Positions 17,275 to 27,741 of a stretch of 46,570 nt of DNA are shown here, in pieces (position 1 is the stretch's first letter; each line of letters starts with the position of its first letter). Where the stretch lies: assembly GCA_003223255.1 (NCBI GenBank), contig QHYJ01000284.1, forward strand, positions 1 to 46,570, in the 5' to 3' direction. Source of the DNA: Acidobacteriota bacterium (GTDB lineage Bacteria > Acidobacteriota > Terriglobia > Acidiferrales > UBA7541). The position numbers and the translations under genes are program-made. The notes beneath the pieces are model-generated. The model was not told the DNA's origin and made no database searches. It saw nothing but the letters and a program-made list of their open reading frames with translations.

Positions 17275-18425
17275 ATGGCGATCTTGGTCACCGGTTCGAC
17301 CGGCTATTTGGGCAGTTACGTGGTCGCGGGGCTCCTCGCAGGGCATCGCGACAAGCTGAATTTGCTGGTGCGAGCGAAAACCGAACAGGAAGCGCGCGAA
17401 CGGCTTTGGACTTCCCTGCAATTGCATTTTGAGTTTCCGGAATTCCTAGAATACCTAGACACGCGGATGCGCATTTTCCGCGGCGATTTGACCAGCGAGT
17501 GGTTTGGTCTGGCGGACGACGAATACCATGCGCTGGTAGACACTACGGATTCGCTGATTCATTGTGCGGCTTCGCTAAACCGCAAATCGGAGAAGCAATG
17601 CCTGAACGTGAACCTGCGCGGCACGCTGGAAGTGATTCAACTGGCGCGTCGGGCGCAGGACCGTCATGGGCTGCGCCGGTATTCGCAGATTTCGACCGTG
17701 GCCGTCGCGGGAAAACGAAAAGATGAAGTGGTAACCGAAGATGGCGCCATCGATTGGGAACGCTCGGACTACGATCCTTATGCCCGCACAAAAAAGTTTT
17801 GCGAACACATGGCCAACCGATGGCTGCCGGATGTGCAGAAGACGATCTTCCGCCCCGCGATCGTGCTAGGAGACAGCCGGCGACCGGAGACTTCGCAATT
17901 CGACATGGTGCGGGCGGTCCATTTCCTGGCGCGCATGCCCGTGCTTCCGCTGCGTCCGCACGATAGAATCGACGTCGTGCCCGCGAACTATGTCGGCAAA
18001 GCGGTGGTGACCATTCACCAGAAAGAAGCGCCCGCACATGGCATCTATCATCTGTCTTCCGGACGGGGGTCGCAGACCTACGTGGAACTAACGGAGGCGA
18101 TTGCCCAGGCAGGCGGAATGCGCAGACCATTATTCTGGCCTTCGCTGGATGGGCCGTTTTCGCGAACGGTAAATTGGGCGGCGAAACGCGGAGGCGCGGT
18201 GGGACACGCGGCTTCCCTGCTCAAAGTGTTCTGGCCGTATCTGGACTGGAATACGGTGTTCGATAATTCGCGGGTGGTCGCGGAACTTGGCGAAGCGCCG
18301 GCAAAATTCTCGACGTATGCGGCCGGCCTTCTGAAATTCAGCCGAGATAATCATTTTCGCTACCCAGCCAAACCTTGGCCGGCCAACGCAAGTGCTGAGA
18401 GGGCCGCAGTGGGGCGAGCGAGCGC

Positions 18426-18429
<4 letters not shown>
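17275..18429 (+). CDS. Thioester-reductase-like SDR family oxidoreductase
   Basis: 384-residue extended short-chain dehydrogenase. The NAD(P)-binding TGSTGYLG is at 6-13, the LLVRAK strand typical of thioester reductase domains at 30-35, and the catalytic YARTK at 169-173. [10 protein letters not shown] and a substrate domain follow. It starts 3 bases after the acyl reductase stop and overlaps the next gene by 4 bases, so translation is probably coupled. It may be a second acyl-thioester or lipid-aldehyde reductase. An epimerase-type role on a sugar headgroup cannot be excluded. Confidence 0.85.
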
Positions 18430-19865
<1,436 letters not shown>

Positions 19866-19871
19866 TTCTTC

Positions 19872-21563
19872 ATGCAGAATTTTCTTGAAAATATCTTCGC
19901 GCAGTTAAAAAAGGCAGATGTGCGCGCCGTACTGCGGGAGATCCACGGCGAACAGTTTTTGAGCGTGACCGGGAGTGAATTGCTCCAGCAGGTTGAGCAA
20001 GTGCGGGCATTCCTCCGTAGTTCCGCGGTTCAGCCGGGAGATCGCTGCGCGCTGCTTGCGGCTAATTCCATCCGGTGGGTGGCGGTTGATCTGGCAATGA
20101 TGGCCGAGGGCCTGATTGTGGTGCCGCTTTATTCACGGCAGGCGCCCAGCGAACTGGCGGCAATGATGAAGGATTGCCAGCCGCGCCTGCTTTTTGTGGG
20201 TGATGCTGCCCTCGGTGAAGCCGTCGCGCAGGTTTGGTGCGATGCCCCGCCGCGAGTTCTTCTGGATCAAGCGCTCAGAGAAAACAGACCCACAGCTGTC
20301 GGTTCCGATTTGCCGATTTCGCGCACGGACTCTGACATTGTCACGATTATTTACACGTCTGGAACTTCAGGCCAACCAAAAGGCGTGTGCCTCCACGCTA
20401 GCAACCTGAACTATATGCTCGCGCGCACGACCGAGCGGCTTGAGCAGCTGATGGCTGCTACGCACGCGCAAGGTCCCGACCATGTCTTTCATTATTTGCC
20501 TTTCAACTTTGCAGCGTCATGGCTCCTTTTGCTTTCCTGCCTCACGCGAGAAACCACATTGACGCTTTCAACGGATTTGAACAAACTCGCGGATGAAATT
20601 CGGCTTTCCTCGCCGAATTACTTCCTGAATGTGCCTGCGCTGCTCGAGCGCGTGCGGCGTGGAGTCGAAGAAGCCTTGGTCAAACGCGCTGCGCCGATCC
20701 GGTCGTTATTCGAAAAATCGCGCGCCGCGTGGCAGCGGCAAAACGCTGGAAGTGCTGGTGCGGCGGACAGATTTTGGTTCTGGCTGGCAAACAAAATCAT
20801 CTTCAGCAAAATCAAGGAACGCTTTGGCCGTGATCTGCGCGCGCTCATTTGCGGTTCCGCACCACTCGCTCCGGAGACACAGCAGTTTTTCCGCATGCTG
20901 GGCATTCCAGTCCTGCAAGCCTACGGCCTCACGGAAACCACCGGCATCTGCACGATGGATGACCCGCGAGAATCCGCGGAGCCTGGTTACGTCGGATTGC
21001 CAATTGCCGGAATCGAGATGAAAATTGGCGAAAACGACGAAATTCTGACGCGAGGACCGCACATTTTTCCCGGCTACTGGAATCGCCCCGAAGAAACGGC
21101 GCACGTGTTGCGAGGTGGCTGGTTCCACACCGGCGATCAAGGTGAAGTGAATGCGCGCGGCAAATGGCGCATCAGCGGCCGGATTAAGAATCTGATCGTG
21201 CTGAATTCCGGACACAAGATTGCGGCGGAGCCCATGGAAGAGAAAATCGCGCGTCTGCTGCCTGCTGCGCAGCAAGTTGTGATTGTCGGCAATGGCCGGG
21301 GCTATCTTTGCGCCTTGATCGCCGGAACCGTGGAAGCCAGCGCCGTTGAGGCAGCATTCGAAGTCGTGAATCGCGAACTGCCGCACTACCGGCAGATCCG
21401 AAATTTCAAATTGATTGGTAATGCCTTCACGGCGGAAAGCGGGCTGCTGACGGCCAATGGCAAGCTTCGCCGTGATGCCGTCAACGCGCGCTTCGCTGCG
21501 GAAATCAACGCCATGTACGAAGAAAGAAAAGAACGCGAAGCGCTCAGCAGGCAGCACGCATGA
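19872..21563 (+). CDS. AMP-dependent acyl-activating enzyme 1 (acyl-CoA/acyl-ACP synthetase)
   Basis: 563 residues of the ANL superfamily. The P-loop YTSGTSGQPKG is at 161-171. Further motifs are AYGLTETTG, WFHTGDQG and GRIKNLIVLNSGHKI. The C-terminal lysine region is TANGKLRRDAV. The reaction is fatty acid + ATP to acyl-AMP, then transfer to CoA or ACP. It starts 6 bases after the pyruvyl transferase and overlaps the enoyl-CoA hydratase by 4 bases. The ACP gene downstream makes ACP a plausible acceptor. Substrate chain length cannot be told from the sequence. Confidence 0.92.
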   Translation: MQNFLENIFAQLKKADVRAVLREIHGEQFLSVTGSELLQQVEQVRAFLRSSAVQPGDRCALLAANSIRWVAVDLAMMAEGLIVVPLYSRQAPSELAAMMKDCQPRLLFVGDAALGEAVAQVWCDAPPRVLLDQALRENRPTAVGSDLPISRTDSDIVTIIYTSGTSGQPKGVCLHASNLNYMLARTTERLEQLMAATHAQGPDHVFHYLPFNFAASWLLLLSCLTRETTLTLSTDLNKLADEIRLSSPNYFLNVPALLERVRRGVEEALVKRAAPIRSLFEKSRAAWQRQNAGSAGAADRFWFWLANKIIFSKIKERFGRDLRALICGSAPLAPETQQFFRMLGIPVLQAYGLTETTGICTMDDPRESAEPGYVGLPIAGIEMKIGENDEILTRGPHIFPGYWNRPEETAHVLRGGWFHTGDQGEVNARGKWRISGRIKNLIVLNSGHKIAAEPMEEKIARLLPAAQQVVIVGNGRGYLCALIAGTVEASAVEAAFEVVNRELPHYRQIRNFKLIGNAFTAESGLLTANGKLRRDAVNARFAAEINAMYEERKEREALSRQHA

Positions 21564-22363
21564 AGAACTTCAAGGGTAAAACGCTGCGCTGGGAATGGCG
21601 CGAAGGATGCATCGAGTTAACGCTTGATCATGAGCCCGCCAATGAAATTGGCACGGCGATGCTGGAGGAGTTGGAGCTCTTTGTTGGCGCTTTTGACGCG
21701 CTTGTGCCCGAAACTTCCTCGTGCATTATTTCCAGCGCGCGAAAATCCGTTTTTTCGGCGGGCGGAGATCTGCGCGAACTGTACCGTCAAGCGGCGTCAG
21801 TTCCTGAAAAAGAACGCCTAGAGGGAATTTACAGCTTCTTGGGGCGCATCCATGCCGTCATGAACACGATTGATGCGGCTCCGTTTGTCACCATTGCGGC
21901 GGTTCACGGCGCGTGCCTGGGCGGTGGGCTCGAGCTCGCACTTGCCTGCGACATCATTATTGCTGACAAAATGGCGCGCTTTGCGTTTCCAGAACTGCGG
22001 CTCGGGTTTATCCCCGGTTTTGGTGGCATTCCTCGCTTGAAACGCGACTTGGGAAATGCGGTCGTTCGCGATTTGCTGTTTACCGGCCGCACATTAAATG
22101 CGACACGCGCGCATGCCGTTGGACTCGTGGCGCAGCTGGCAGGCGAGGGGGAAGCACTTCGCGTCGCGCGATCCACTTCCGCACAGGTGGTAAAGTACGA
22201 CCCCGTGGCACGCGCCGCCGCTAAGGAATTCATGAAGCCAATTCCCCACGAGGAACTGCAGCGCGAGATCGATGTTTTCTGCGAACTATTTACGCGCCCC
22301 GAGGTCATGGCCGCCCTGAAGAAATTCGTGGAAGACTCCGGTCCGATGCCTTATTTGCCTTAA
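21560..22363 (+). CDS. Enoyl-CoA hydratase/isomerase family protein
   Basis: 267-residue crotonase-fold protein. The oxyanion-hole segment is FSAGGDL (65-71) and the second is GACLGGGLELALACD. Both acidic residues of true hydratases are present, E125 (GGLELALACD) and E145 (FPELRLGFIPGFGG), so hydratase activity is plausible. It starts in an ATGA overlap with the acyl-activating enzyme, which implies tight co-expression. In this cluster it could hydrate or isomerise an unsaturated acyl chain before or after reduction. The actual step is unknown. Confidence 0.88.
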   Translation: MKNFKGKTLRWEWREGCIELTLDHEPANEIGTAMLEELELFVGAFDALVPETSSCIISSARKSVFSAGGDLRELYRQAASVPEKERLEGIYSFLGRIHAVMNTIDAAPFVTIAAVHGACLGGGLELALACDIIIADKMARFAFPELRLGFIPGFGGIPRLKRDLGNAVVRDLLFTGRTLNATRAHAVGLVAQLAGEGEALRVARSTSAQVVKYDPVARAAAKEFMKPIPHEELQREIDVFCELFTRPEVMAALKKFVEDSGPMPYLP

Positions 22364-22697
22364 GAGGAACGAGACTCACAATTGTCTTTTTCCCAGGGAG
22401 CGGAAGCCTTCCTTAGCTGAAATCTCTCGACGAACAACGCACCCACAAGCAATCCGCCTCCCATTAGGCCAAAAACAAGTATGGTCAAACGCGTGAGCCT
22501 AGTGTTCTCTTCCTTTGTTAGGTAGACGACGTGTCGTGTGTATTTTGTCGGAAGACCCTGCCAGCAGACACAACAGCTTGTGTTGGCCGTGTCTCGTCCT
22601 AAAGGTACCAGACGTAAAAATGGAAAAGCCAGATCGCAAGCGCTGTAAGGCAAAGAAGCGCCGCAAGTACGCGTCCTCGCTTGCGATATTTGCTCAT
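22360..22697 (-). pseudogene. Small two-TM membrane protein, antisense to the lipid operon, frameshifted
   Basis: On the minus strand an ATG at 22697 opens MSKYRKRGRVLAALLCLTAL, a positively charged start followed by a transmembrane helix, and stops at 22599. From about 22605 a different frame continues (LGRDTANTSCCVCWQGLPTK, TKEENTRLTRL, then a second hydrophobic helix TILVFGLMGGGLLVGALF and a charged tail) to 22360. The two pieces together make a sensible protein of about 110 residues with two membrane helices, so a one-base frameshift is likely. I do not recognise the family. It occupies the only large gap of the lipid cluster. Confidence 0.45.
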
Positions 22698-22790
22698 GGC
22701 TAGCGCCAAGGTCATGCGAGATTATTCTAGCTCCCTGGTATTGGCTGGACTCAATCAACTAGTTCCTAGAGTTCGTTTCCTCTGGTAGAG

Positions 22791-23051
22791 ATGATAAATT
22801 GGGGCTCTGTGCGCACATTGGAGCAAACTACGCAGGAAATCCTCGACTTGGCGGCAAAGCATTTTCAATTGCCGGCGGGATCGCTCGCACCGGAAGACGA
22901 TTTTTTCAAGAAACTCGGGATTGACAGCCTGCAAACGCTGGAAATGCTCTCCCGCCTGGAAAATCATTTCGGTATCGAGCTGCCGGACTACGAAGTCCAG
23001 GGCGTAAGCGATTTCAAGACCCTGGCCAAGCGCATCCAGTCCCGCCTGTGA
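22791..23051 (+). CDS. Acyl carrier protein
   Basis: 86-residue stand-alone carrier protein, acidic and helical. The phosphopantetheine attachment serine is S46 in KLGIDSLQTLEML, followed by the usual helix III region (FGIELPDYEVQGVSDFKTLAKRI). The ATG at 22791 is used; a GTG at 22809 is a possible alternative. A dedicated ACP next to two acyl-activating enzymes and acyl reductases suggests that chains are processed on ACP rather than only on CoA. It is separated from the second acyl-activating enzyme by an inserted GxxExxY cassette. Confidence 0.93.
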   Translation: MINWGSVRTLEQTTQEILDLAAKHFQLPAGSLAPEDDFFKKLGIDSLQTLEMLSRLENHFGIELPDYEVQGVSDFKTLAKRIQSRL

Positions 23052-23506
23052 GCAAGCCACTTCAGCCACAGAGTCGCAGAGACACGGAGATCGACAGAAG
23101 ACCCGTGCTCGGATCCGCAACGCGCAACGACGACTTGACCGGCAAAATCATTGGCTGCGCCATTGAGATTCACCGACATCTCGGCCCTGTCCTTCTTGAA
23201 TCCATTTACGAATCAGCGTTGGCTGCCCAATTAGAGTTACAGGGAATCCGCTATAAGCGTCAGATCGAGATTCGCATAAATTACCGTGGACGGGTTATTG
23301 GTGCGCACAAACTAGACTTTATCGTGGAGAACGCCGTGGTATTGGAACTGAAAAGCGTGGAGCGGTTTGACCCGGTCTTCGAAGCTCAGGTCCTCACCTA
23401 CATGAGAATTGCAAAGCTTACTTCAATTCCCCTTTATTGCATGAAGGCATCAAGAGATTTATTCTTTGAAATTTGTTTCTCTGTGCCTCTGTGGCTCAGT
23501 GGCTGA
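23048..23506 (+). CDS. GxxExxY family protein, C-terminus frameshifted
   Basis: The core matches GxxExxY proteins: KIIGCAIEIHRHLGPVLLESIYE with the name motif, a PD-(D/E)XK-like region (HKLDFIVENAVVLELKSVE) and FEAQVLTYMRIA. The expected ending (LxYFNxPLLxEGIKRFIL then stop) is readable in another frame, ending at the TGA at 23467-23469. A frameshift near 23420 has therefore replaced the tail, and the current frame runs on into the right flanking repeat. The GTG at 23048 overlaps the ACP stop, but the original start was probably inside (for example GTG 23105), after the left flanking repeat. The family's function is unknown. It behaves as an inserted cassette here. Confidence 0.8.
   Translation: MSKPLQPQSRRDTEIDRRPVLGSATRNDDLTGKIIGCAIEIHRHLGPVLLESIYESALAAQLELQGIRYKRQIEIRINYRGRVIGAHKLDFIVENAVVLELKSVERFDPVFEAQVLTYMRIAKLTSIPLYCMKASRDLFFEICFSVPLWLSG
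23062..23090 (+). repeat. Left inverted repeat flanking the GxxExxY cassette
   Basis: CAGCCACAGAGTCGCAGAGA, continuing CACGGAGA, is an imperfect inverted copy of the right flank at 23475-23506, whose complement reads CAGCCACTGAGCCACAGAGG and then CACAGAGA. The CACAGAG-type words recur at the desulfurase 3' end (1921-2036). Confidence 0.7.
23475..23506 (-). repeat. Right inverted repeat flanking the GxxExxY cassette
   Basis: TTTCTCTGTGCCTCTGTGGC, continuing into TCAGTGGCTGA, mirrors the left flank at 23062-23090 with a few mismatches and a small insertion. The two define a cassette of about 445 bp between the ACP and the second acyl-activating enzyme. Confidence 0.7.
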
Positions 23507-23518
23507 TTCTTCTTCAAA

Positions 23519-25228
23519 ATGCTGGATCTGAACAAATACCAATCCTTAGGTGCTGCGCTGAAAGATGCGCTGGACCGCTTCGCAGACAAAGTGTGCTTGA
23601 TCGAAGCCGACCGCGAACGCGAGAAAGAGCGCCTGACGTATCGCGATTTCAAGGAGCGCGCGCATCCCCTCGCGAGTGCTTTGCGGGATGCAGGCTTCTC
23701 TGCGGGAGACCGGGCCAGCATCATCATGACCAATCAGTCGAAGTGGCTGATTTCCGCTTATGCTGTTCTCTACGCGGGTGGCGTGCTGGTTCCACTCGAT
23801 TACAAGCTCACTCCCGAAGAACAGTGGCAACTCCTCAAGCATTCGGGCGCAACCGTGCTTATCACCGAGCATGCGATCTGGCGGCAGCTCAGCGCCGCGA
23901 CCGGACGCGCATCGGCAACTGTGCAAAATGTTTTTGTGAGCGAAGCACCGCCCAACGCCGAGCTTGCGGGCGCGAAGCGCTGGGAAGAATTTCGGGGAGC
24001 CGCTGAACCTGCCTTCGTCCCGCGCACGCGCAAAGATGTCGCCTGCATCGTGTACTCCTCCGGGACCGGCGGCCGTGCCAAGGGCTGCATGATGACCCAC
24101 GAAAACTATCTGGAACAGTGCGTTGCGTTGACCTCGATTTACCCCTTCTGGCCGGGCGTACGCTATCTCAGCATTCTTCCGACGAATCATGCCATCGATT
24201 TCATGGTCGGATTCATCGGGCCGTTAACGTGCGGCGCCGCGGTCGTGCATCTGCGCACGCTGCGACCGGAATATGTGCGCGAAGCATTTCCGAAGTACGA
24301 CATCACTTATGTCAGCCTTGTTCCGCTGGTGCTGAAGAATTTGCAGAAAGGTCTGCAAACGCGCTTCGACGCTCTGGCCACGGGCAAACGTAAAATTTTT
24401 AATTCGCTTGTTGCCGTCAACAAAGTTTTGACAAAGGACCGGCCGCGATTAGGCATCAGCCGCTTGCTGCTCAAGCAGGTCCACGAGGCATTTGGCGGAG
24501 AACTGCGAGCCATCATTGTTGGTGGCGCGTTCACTGAACCGCAGACGCTGCAGTTCTTCTACGATTTGGGAATCCCCGTCGCCAACGGCTACGGCCTCAC
24601 CGAAGCGGGCACGGCGATTACGGTCAATGACCTAAAGCCGTTTCGCGCGGATACCGTCGGCAAGCCGTTACGGGGGATGGAAGTACGCATCCTAAATGCA
24701 GACCGCGACGGCGTCGGAGAAATTGCAGTGCGCAGCAAAACCGTCATGGCTGGTTATCTCAATGATCCGGAACTCACCGCCGAGACGATTGTGGATGGTT
24801 GGTTGATGACCGGCGACCTCGGAAATTTCGACGAGCACGGTCACTTGCAGCTGCGCGGGCGCAAGAAAAACATGATCGTAACCGAGGAGGGCAAGAACAT
24901 TTACCCGGAGGACATTGAAAGCGTCTTCGAAGGGCTTCCGGTGAAGGAATTTTGCGTTTTTGCCGCTAACTACATTTGGGCCAAGCGCTCGATGACGGGA
25001 GAGCAGCTCGTGCTCGCGCTGCATCTCGAGCCAAGTCAGCAATTCAGTGACGAACTTCGCCGCGAAATCAACGCGCGCAACCAGCGCCTGCTAAACTATA
25101 AGCGGGTTCAAGGGGTCGTTCTGCTGGACGAGGATTTTCCTCGGACGGCTTCTTTGAAGATCAAGAGGAATCTGCTGGCCGAGCGGCTAGCCAAGCTGGA
25201 CAGGGCTTCTGCGATTCTGCCCTTGTGA
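23519..25228 (+). CDS. AMP-dependent acyl-activating enzyme 2
   Basis: 569-residue ANL-superfamily enzyme. The P-loop is [11 protein letters not shown] (179-189). Further motifs are [18 protein letters not shown] and [21 protein letters not shown]; the C-terminal lysine is in [10 protein letters not shown]. It is clearly divergent from the first acyl-activating enzyme of this cluster, so the two probably have different substrates or acceptors (CoA versus ACP). It is followed at 70 bp by a lipid kinase gene. Its 5' end lies just beyond the right repeat of the GxxExxY cassette, so it was presumably next to the ACP before that insertion. Confidence 0.92.
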   Translation: MLDLNKYQSLGAALKDALDRFADKVCLIEADREREKERLTYRDFKERAHPLASALRDAGFSAGDRASIIMTNQSKWLISAYAVLYAGGVLVPLDYKLTPEEQWQLLKHSGATVLITEHAIWRQLSAATGRASATVQNVFVSEAPPNAELAGAKRWEEFRGAAEPAFVPRTRKDVACIVYSSGTGGRAKGCMMTHENYLEQCVALTSIYPFWPGVRYLSILPTNHAIDFMVGFIGPLTCGAAVVHLRTLRPEYVREAFPKYDITYVSLVPLVLKNLQKGLQTRFDALATGKRKIFNSLVAVNKVLTKDRPRLGISRLLLKQVHEAFGGELRAIIVGGAFTEPQTLQFFYDLGIPVANGYGLTEAGTAITVNDLKPFRADTVGKPLRGMEVRILNADRDGVGEIAVRSKTVMAGYLNDPELTAETIVDGWLMTGDLGNFDEHGHLQLRGRKKNMIVTEEGKNIYPEDIESVFEGLPVKEFCVFAANYIWAKRSMTGEQLVLALHLEPSQQFSDELRREINARNQRLLNYKRVQGVVLLDEDFPRTASLKIKRNLLAERLAKLDRASAILPL

Positions 25229-25297
25229 GTTGCTTTCTTATTCTCAGTGCAAGCAATTTTTCTAATGGCCGGGGTCCCAGGTTCAGGCGCGTTCCAA

Positions 25298-26197
25298 ATG
25301 CAACGATTTTTCGCCATTGTCAACCCCGCCGCAGGTGGCGGCCGCTCTGCGAAGCTCGCCGGACCCGCGCTGGCCCGTTTGCGCCAGCACAAGTTGGAGG
25401 TGGACAGCGTGGCCTCGAGGGAGCCAAGGCATGCCGTCGAGCTTGCGCATGAAGCCTACGATCAAGGCTACCGCCAGTTTCTCGCCGTCGGCGGAGATGG
25501 AACAGCCCACGAAATTTTGAATGGCATCTTTACCGGCCGCAAATCCGTGGACCGCGTTACCCTCGGATTCCTTCCTCTGGGAACGGGCAACTCCTTTCTC
25601 AAGGATTTCACAAAGAACGGCGCGGAAGCCTCAACACAAGCTATTCTGCAAAACCGGAAACGCGCCATCGATCTGATTCGCCTAAACCACGCCACGGGCG
25701 AAATCTATTCTTTCAACCTGCTGAGCGTCGGCTTCACCGCGGATGTTGCGGCTCTGACGAATCGCGCCTTCAAGCCCTTCGGCCCTCTCGGATACTTGCT
25801 CGGCGTGTTTGTCCGCGTCGTGCAATTGCACCGGCGCTCCTTCGCCTTGCGTTGCGATGACGATCAGGAATGGGACGAGCGGCGCTCGCTGTTTCTCACC
25901 TTCAACAACAGCAAATATACGGGCGGCAAAATGCTGATTGCTCCGCAAGCCGATCCCGCCGATGGCTTGATCGAATTTGTTCGCTGGGGACCCATCGGAC
26001 GGTTGGGCTTGCTGCGCAACCTGCCGAGGCTCTATGACGGCTCGCACATCGAGCATCCGCTGGCTTCGCGGCGAGCGGTGCGCCACGTCGAATTCAACGT
26101 CTCCGAGCCGCTGGACATCATGATTGATGGCGAAGTCGCGACGCTGGAATGTCGTTCGCTCGACGTTATTCCCTCTGCCGTCGACGTGTTTCTATGA
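25298..26197 (+). CDS. Diacylglycerol kinase-like lipid kinase (YegS/DagK/LCB5 family)
   Basis: 299 residues from the ATG at 25298, chosen because MQRFFAIVNPAAGGGRS is the classical family start; GTG 25247 and ATG 25265 give longer versions. The ATP-binding GGDGT is at 65-69, followed by LGFLPLGTGNSFLKDF. The C-terminal beta-sandwich has the GGKMLIAPQADPADGLIEFV motif. It phosphorylates a lipid hydroxyl, such as that of diacylglycerol or another long-chain alcohol. It ends in an ATGA overlap with the acyltransferase gene, so the two are translationally coupled and probably act in sequence on one lipid. Confidence 0.9.
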   Translation: MQRFFAIVNPAAGGGRSAKLAGPALARLRQHKLEVDSVASREPRHAVELAHEAYDQGYRQFLAVGGDGTAHEILNGIFTGRKSVDRVTLGFLPLGTGNSFLKDFTKNGAEASTQAILQNRKRAIDLIRLNHATGEIYSFNLLSVGFTADVAALTNRAFKPFGPLGYLLGVFVRVVQLHRRSFALRCDDDQEWDERRSLFLTFNNSKYTGGKMLIAPQADPADGLIEFVRWGPIGRLGLLRNLPRLYDGSHIEHPLASRRAVRHVEFNVSEPLDIMIDGEVATLECRSLDVIPSAVDVFL

Positions 26198-26943
26198 AAA
26201 AAGCGTGGTTCGTCTTGCGCAGCGCGCTTCTCTGGATGGTCAGCGGCTTGCATTTTTTCCTGGTCGTCCCTGTGCTGTTGTTCTTAGGGATCTTTCTCGA
26301 CGCCCGCAGGCATGATTGGCTCCAGCGAAGTTTATGCCGGCGCATTGCTTTTCTTTCGGGAGCGAAGGTCGAGGTGCGCCGTCCGCCCGGCTTCGATCCC
26401 CAGCGTACCTCGTTCTTTTTCTCGAACCATGTCAATCTCTTCGATCCCTTTATGCTGTACTGCGCCATTCCGCAGTTTGTCCGCGGATGGGAATTAGAAT
26501 CGCACTTCAAAATTCCCGCGTACGGTTGGCTGATGAAACGTTTCGGGAACGTTCCCGTGCCGGATGTGCGGCGCCCGTCGGATTTGAAACGCATGTGGCG
26601 CTTGACGCAGGAAGCCATCGATTCCGGCACAAGCCTCGTTATTTTCCCCGAAGCCAGACGCACGCGCGATGGTCATGTAAACGAATTCCAGGAAGGCGGC
26701 TTCCGGGTCGCGCAACAGCTTGGCGTTCCTATCGTGCCGGTCAGCCTGGTGGGCTCGTTCCAGCATCATCGCACCGGGCACTGGATGCTCTGGCCGGGAA
26801 AAATCACCGTCTATCTACACGACACAATCGAAACGAAAGTTCTGCACAAGGAAGAGGTGCCCGCCCTCCGGGACCGCGTGCGGGCGATTATTGCCGGACC
26901 GGTCGAAGCCCCTCTAAGAGCACAGGAGCGAGAGCTACTTTGA
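26194..26943 (+). CDS. 1-Acyl-sn-glycerol-3-phosphate acyltransferase-like (PlsC family)
   Basis: 249-residue membrane acyltransferase. An N-terminal hydrophobic anchor (about 11-33) is followed by the HX4D catalytic motif HVNLFD (H79 to D84). The third block reads FPEARRTRDG, where most family members have FPEGTRSR, and the last is VPIVPVSLVGS. It transfers an acyl group from CoA or ACP to a lysophosphatidate-like acceptor at the inner membrane. It is the last gene of the lipid cluster. Its 3' end overlaps, on the other strand, the end of a decayed vapC gene. The altered block III may indicate an unusual acceptor. Confidence 0.9.
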   Translation: MKKAWFVLRSALLWMVSGLHFFLVVPVLLFLGIFLDARRHDWLQRSLCRRIAFLSGAKVEVRRPPGFDPQRTSFFFSNHVNLFDPFMLYCAIPQFVRGWELESHFKIPAYGWLMKRFGNVPVPDVRRPSDLKRMWRLTQEAIDSGTSLVIFPEARRTRDGHVNEFQEGGFRVAQQLGVPIVPVSLVGSFQHHRTGHWMLWPGKITVYLHDTIETKVLHKEEVPALRDRVRAIIAGPVEAPLRAQERELL

Positions 26944-27417
26944 CGCCTGTGGATTGAAGACTTCCAGACCGAATTTTCGCGCCGCGATGCACAGCTGACG
27001 GTCAGATGAGGAGAATTCAAATTCTCGATCCTGTTTTGCAGGGCCTGCCCGCTAATCTTGCTGCGTCTTTCAACCAAATTGCCGAACCTAGGTGAATCAC
27101 ATCCGCGCCCCGTAAAAGGATGAGCCCTCACAATGCCAGGAACAGAACTCAGGACTCCTGCCGCGAGTTCGACTGGACTCAGCTCGAATGCCCAATCTTC
27201 ATCGAAGCGATCACGGACCTCTTCGGCCTCTTTCGTGCTCAGTGACCGCTCCCGTTCTCCGGCGCTCAATCACTGCGTGAACCTCGGCGTAGGTATGAAC
27301 TGAAGTAAAGACAACGCGAGAGTTTTCTCTTTCGGTTTGTAGCCTTCGCTCTAAGGGCTCGGAGCCGTCCTCCTGCTGATAATGCTTGATCAGCACCGAA
27401 GAATCGAGATAGAGCAC
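26935..27417 (-). pseudogene. VapC-type PIN-domain toxin, multiple frameshifts
   Basis: Minus-strand pieces in order: LYLDSSVLIKHYQQEDGSEP (PIN start, first acidic residue); then after a shift STKEAEEVRDRFDEDW and ELAAGVLSSVPGIVRAHP; then after another shift ADVIHLGSAIWLKDAARLAG; and finally SSSDRQLCIAARKFGLEVFN ending at a TAG (26935-26937). Together they make a full-length toxin of about 160 residues with at least three frame changes. It starts one base into the stop of the decayed antitoxin, as in active modules. It is a dead RNase toxin. Confidence 0.8.
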
Positions 27418-27695
27418 TATTCACGATCCGCTAGAATCATCCGGGAGGCAGGTTTTGCTCTTGAAGGTATTGCCCGGAATTTACCTAATGGACGGTTTGC
27501 CAGCCGAATCTTGCCTTCGGCCTCCCAGTCTTTTCAAGACATCCGTCAAAGTGAGTTCGGCGCCCGGGTCCGGATCTGGCCAACTTTAGCCACGGGCTTT
27601 CCGCGCTCGGTTAGCAGAAGGCTCTGGCCTCGGCGGACAGCTTTCATGTAGCGGCCCCTGCGGTTCTTGAATTCGCGGCTGCCCACGCTTTTCAT
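27417..27695 (-). pseudogene. Phd/YefM-type antitoxin, frameshifted
   Basis: From the ATG at 27695 the frame reads MKSVGSREFKNRRGRYMKAV and RRGQSLLLTERGKPVAKVGQ, a Phd/YefM-like DNA-binding start. It then stops early. The rest of the protein is readable in other frames (PGAELTLTDVLKRLG, then EAEGKIRLANRPLGKFRAIP and ASRMILADRE-stop), so two frameshifts are present. The last codons overlap the toxin start, keeping the normal antitoxin-toxin order. Confidence 0.78.
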
Positions 27696-27724
27696 GTAGC
27701 TATGTCACGCACTATTGTAGCTAC
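27696..27724. promoter_or_regulatory. Repeated GTAGCTA sites upstream of the decayed antitoxin
   Basis: GTAGCTA (27696-27702) and GTAGCTAC (27717-27724, a perfect palindrome) lie 21 bp apart start to start, two helical turns, directly before the antitoxin ATG. This is the position expected for an autoregulatory operator. The role is inferred. Confidence 0.4.
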
Positions 27725-27741
27725 ATCGGAAACGGCCGCAA

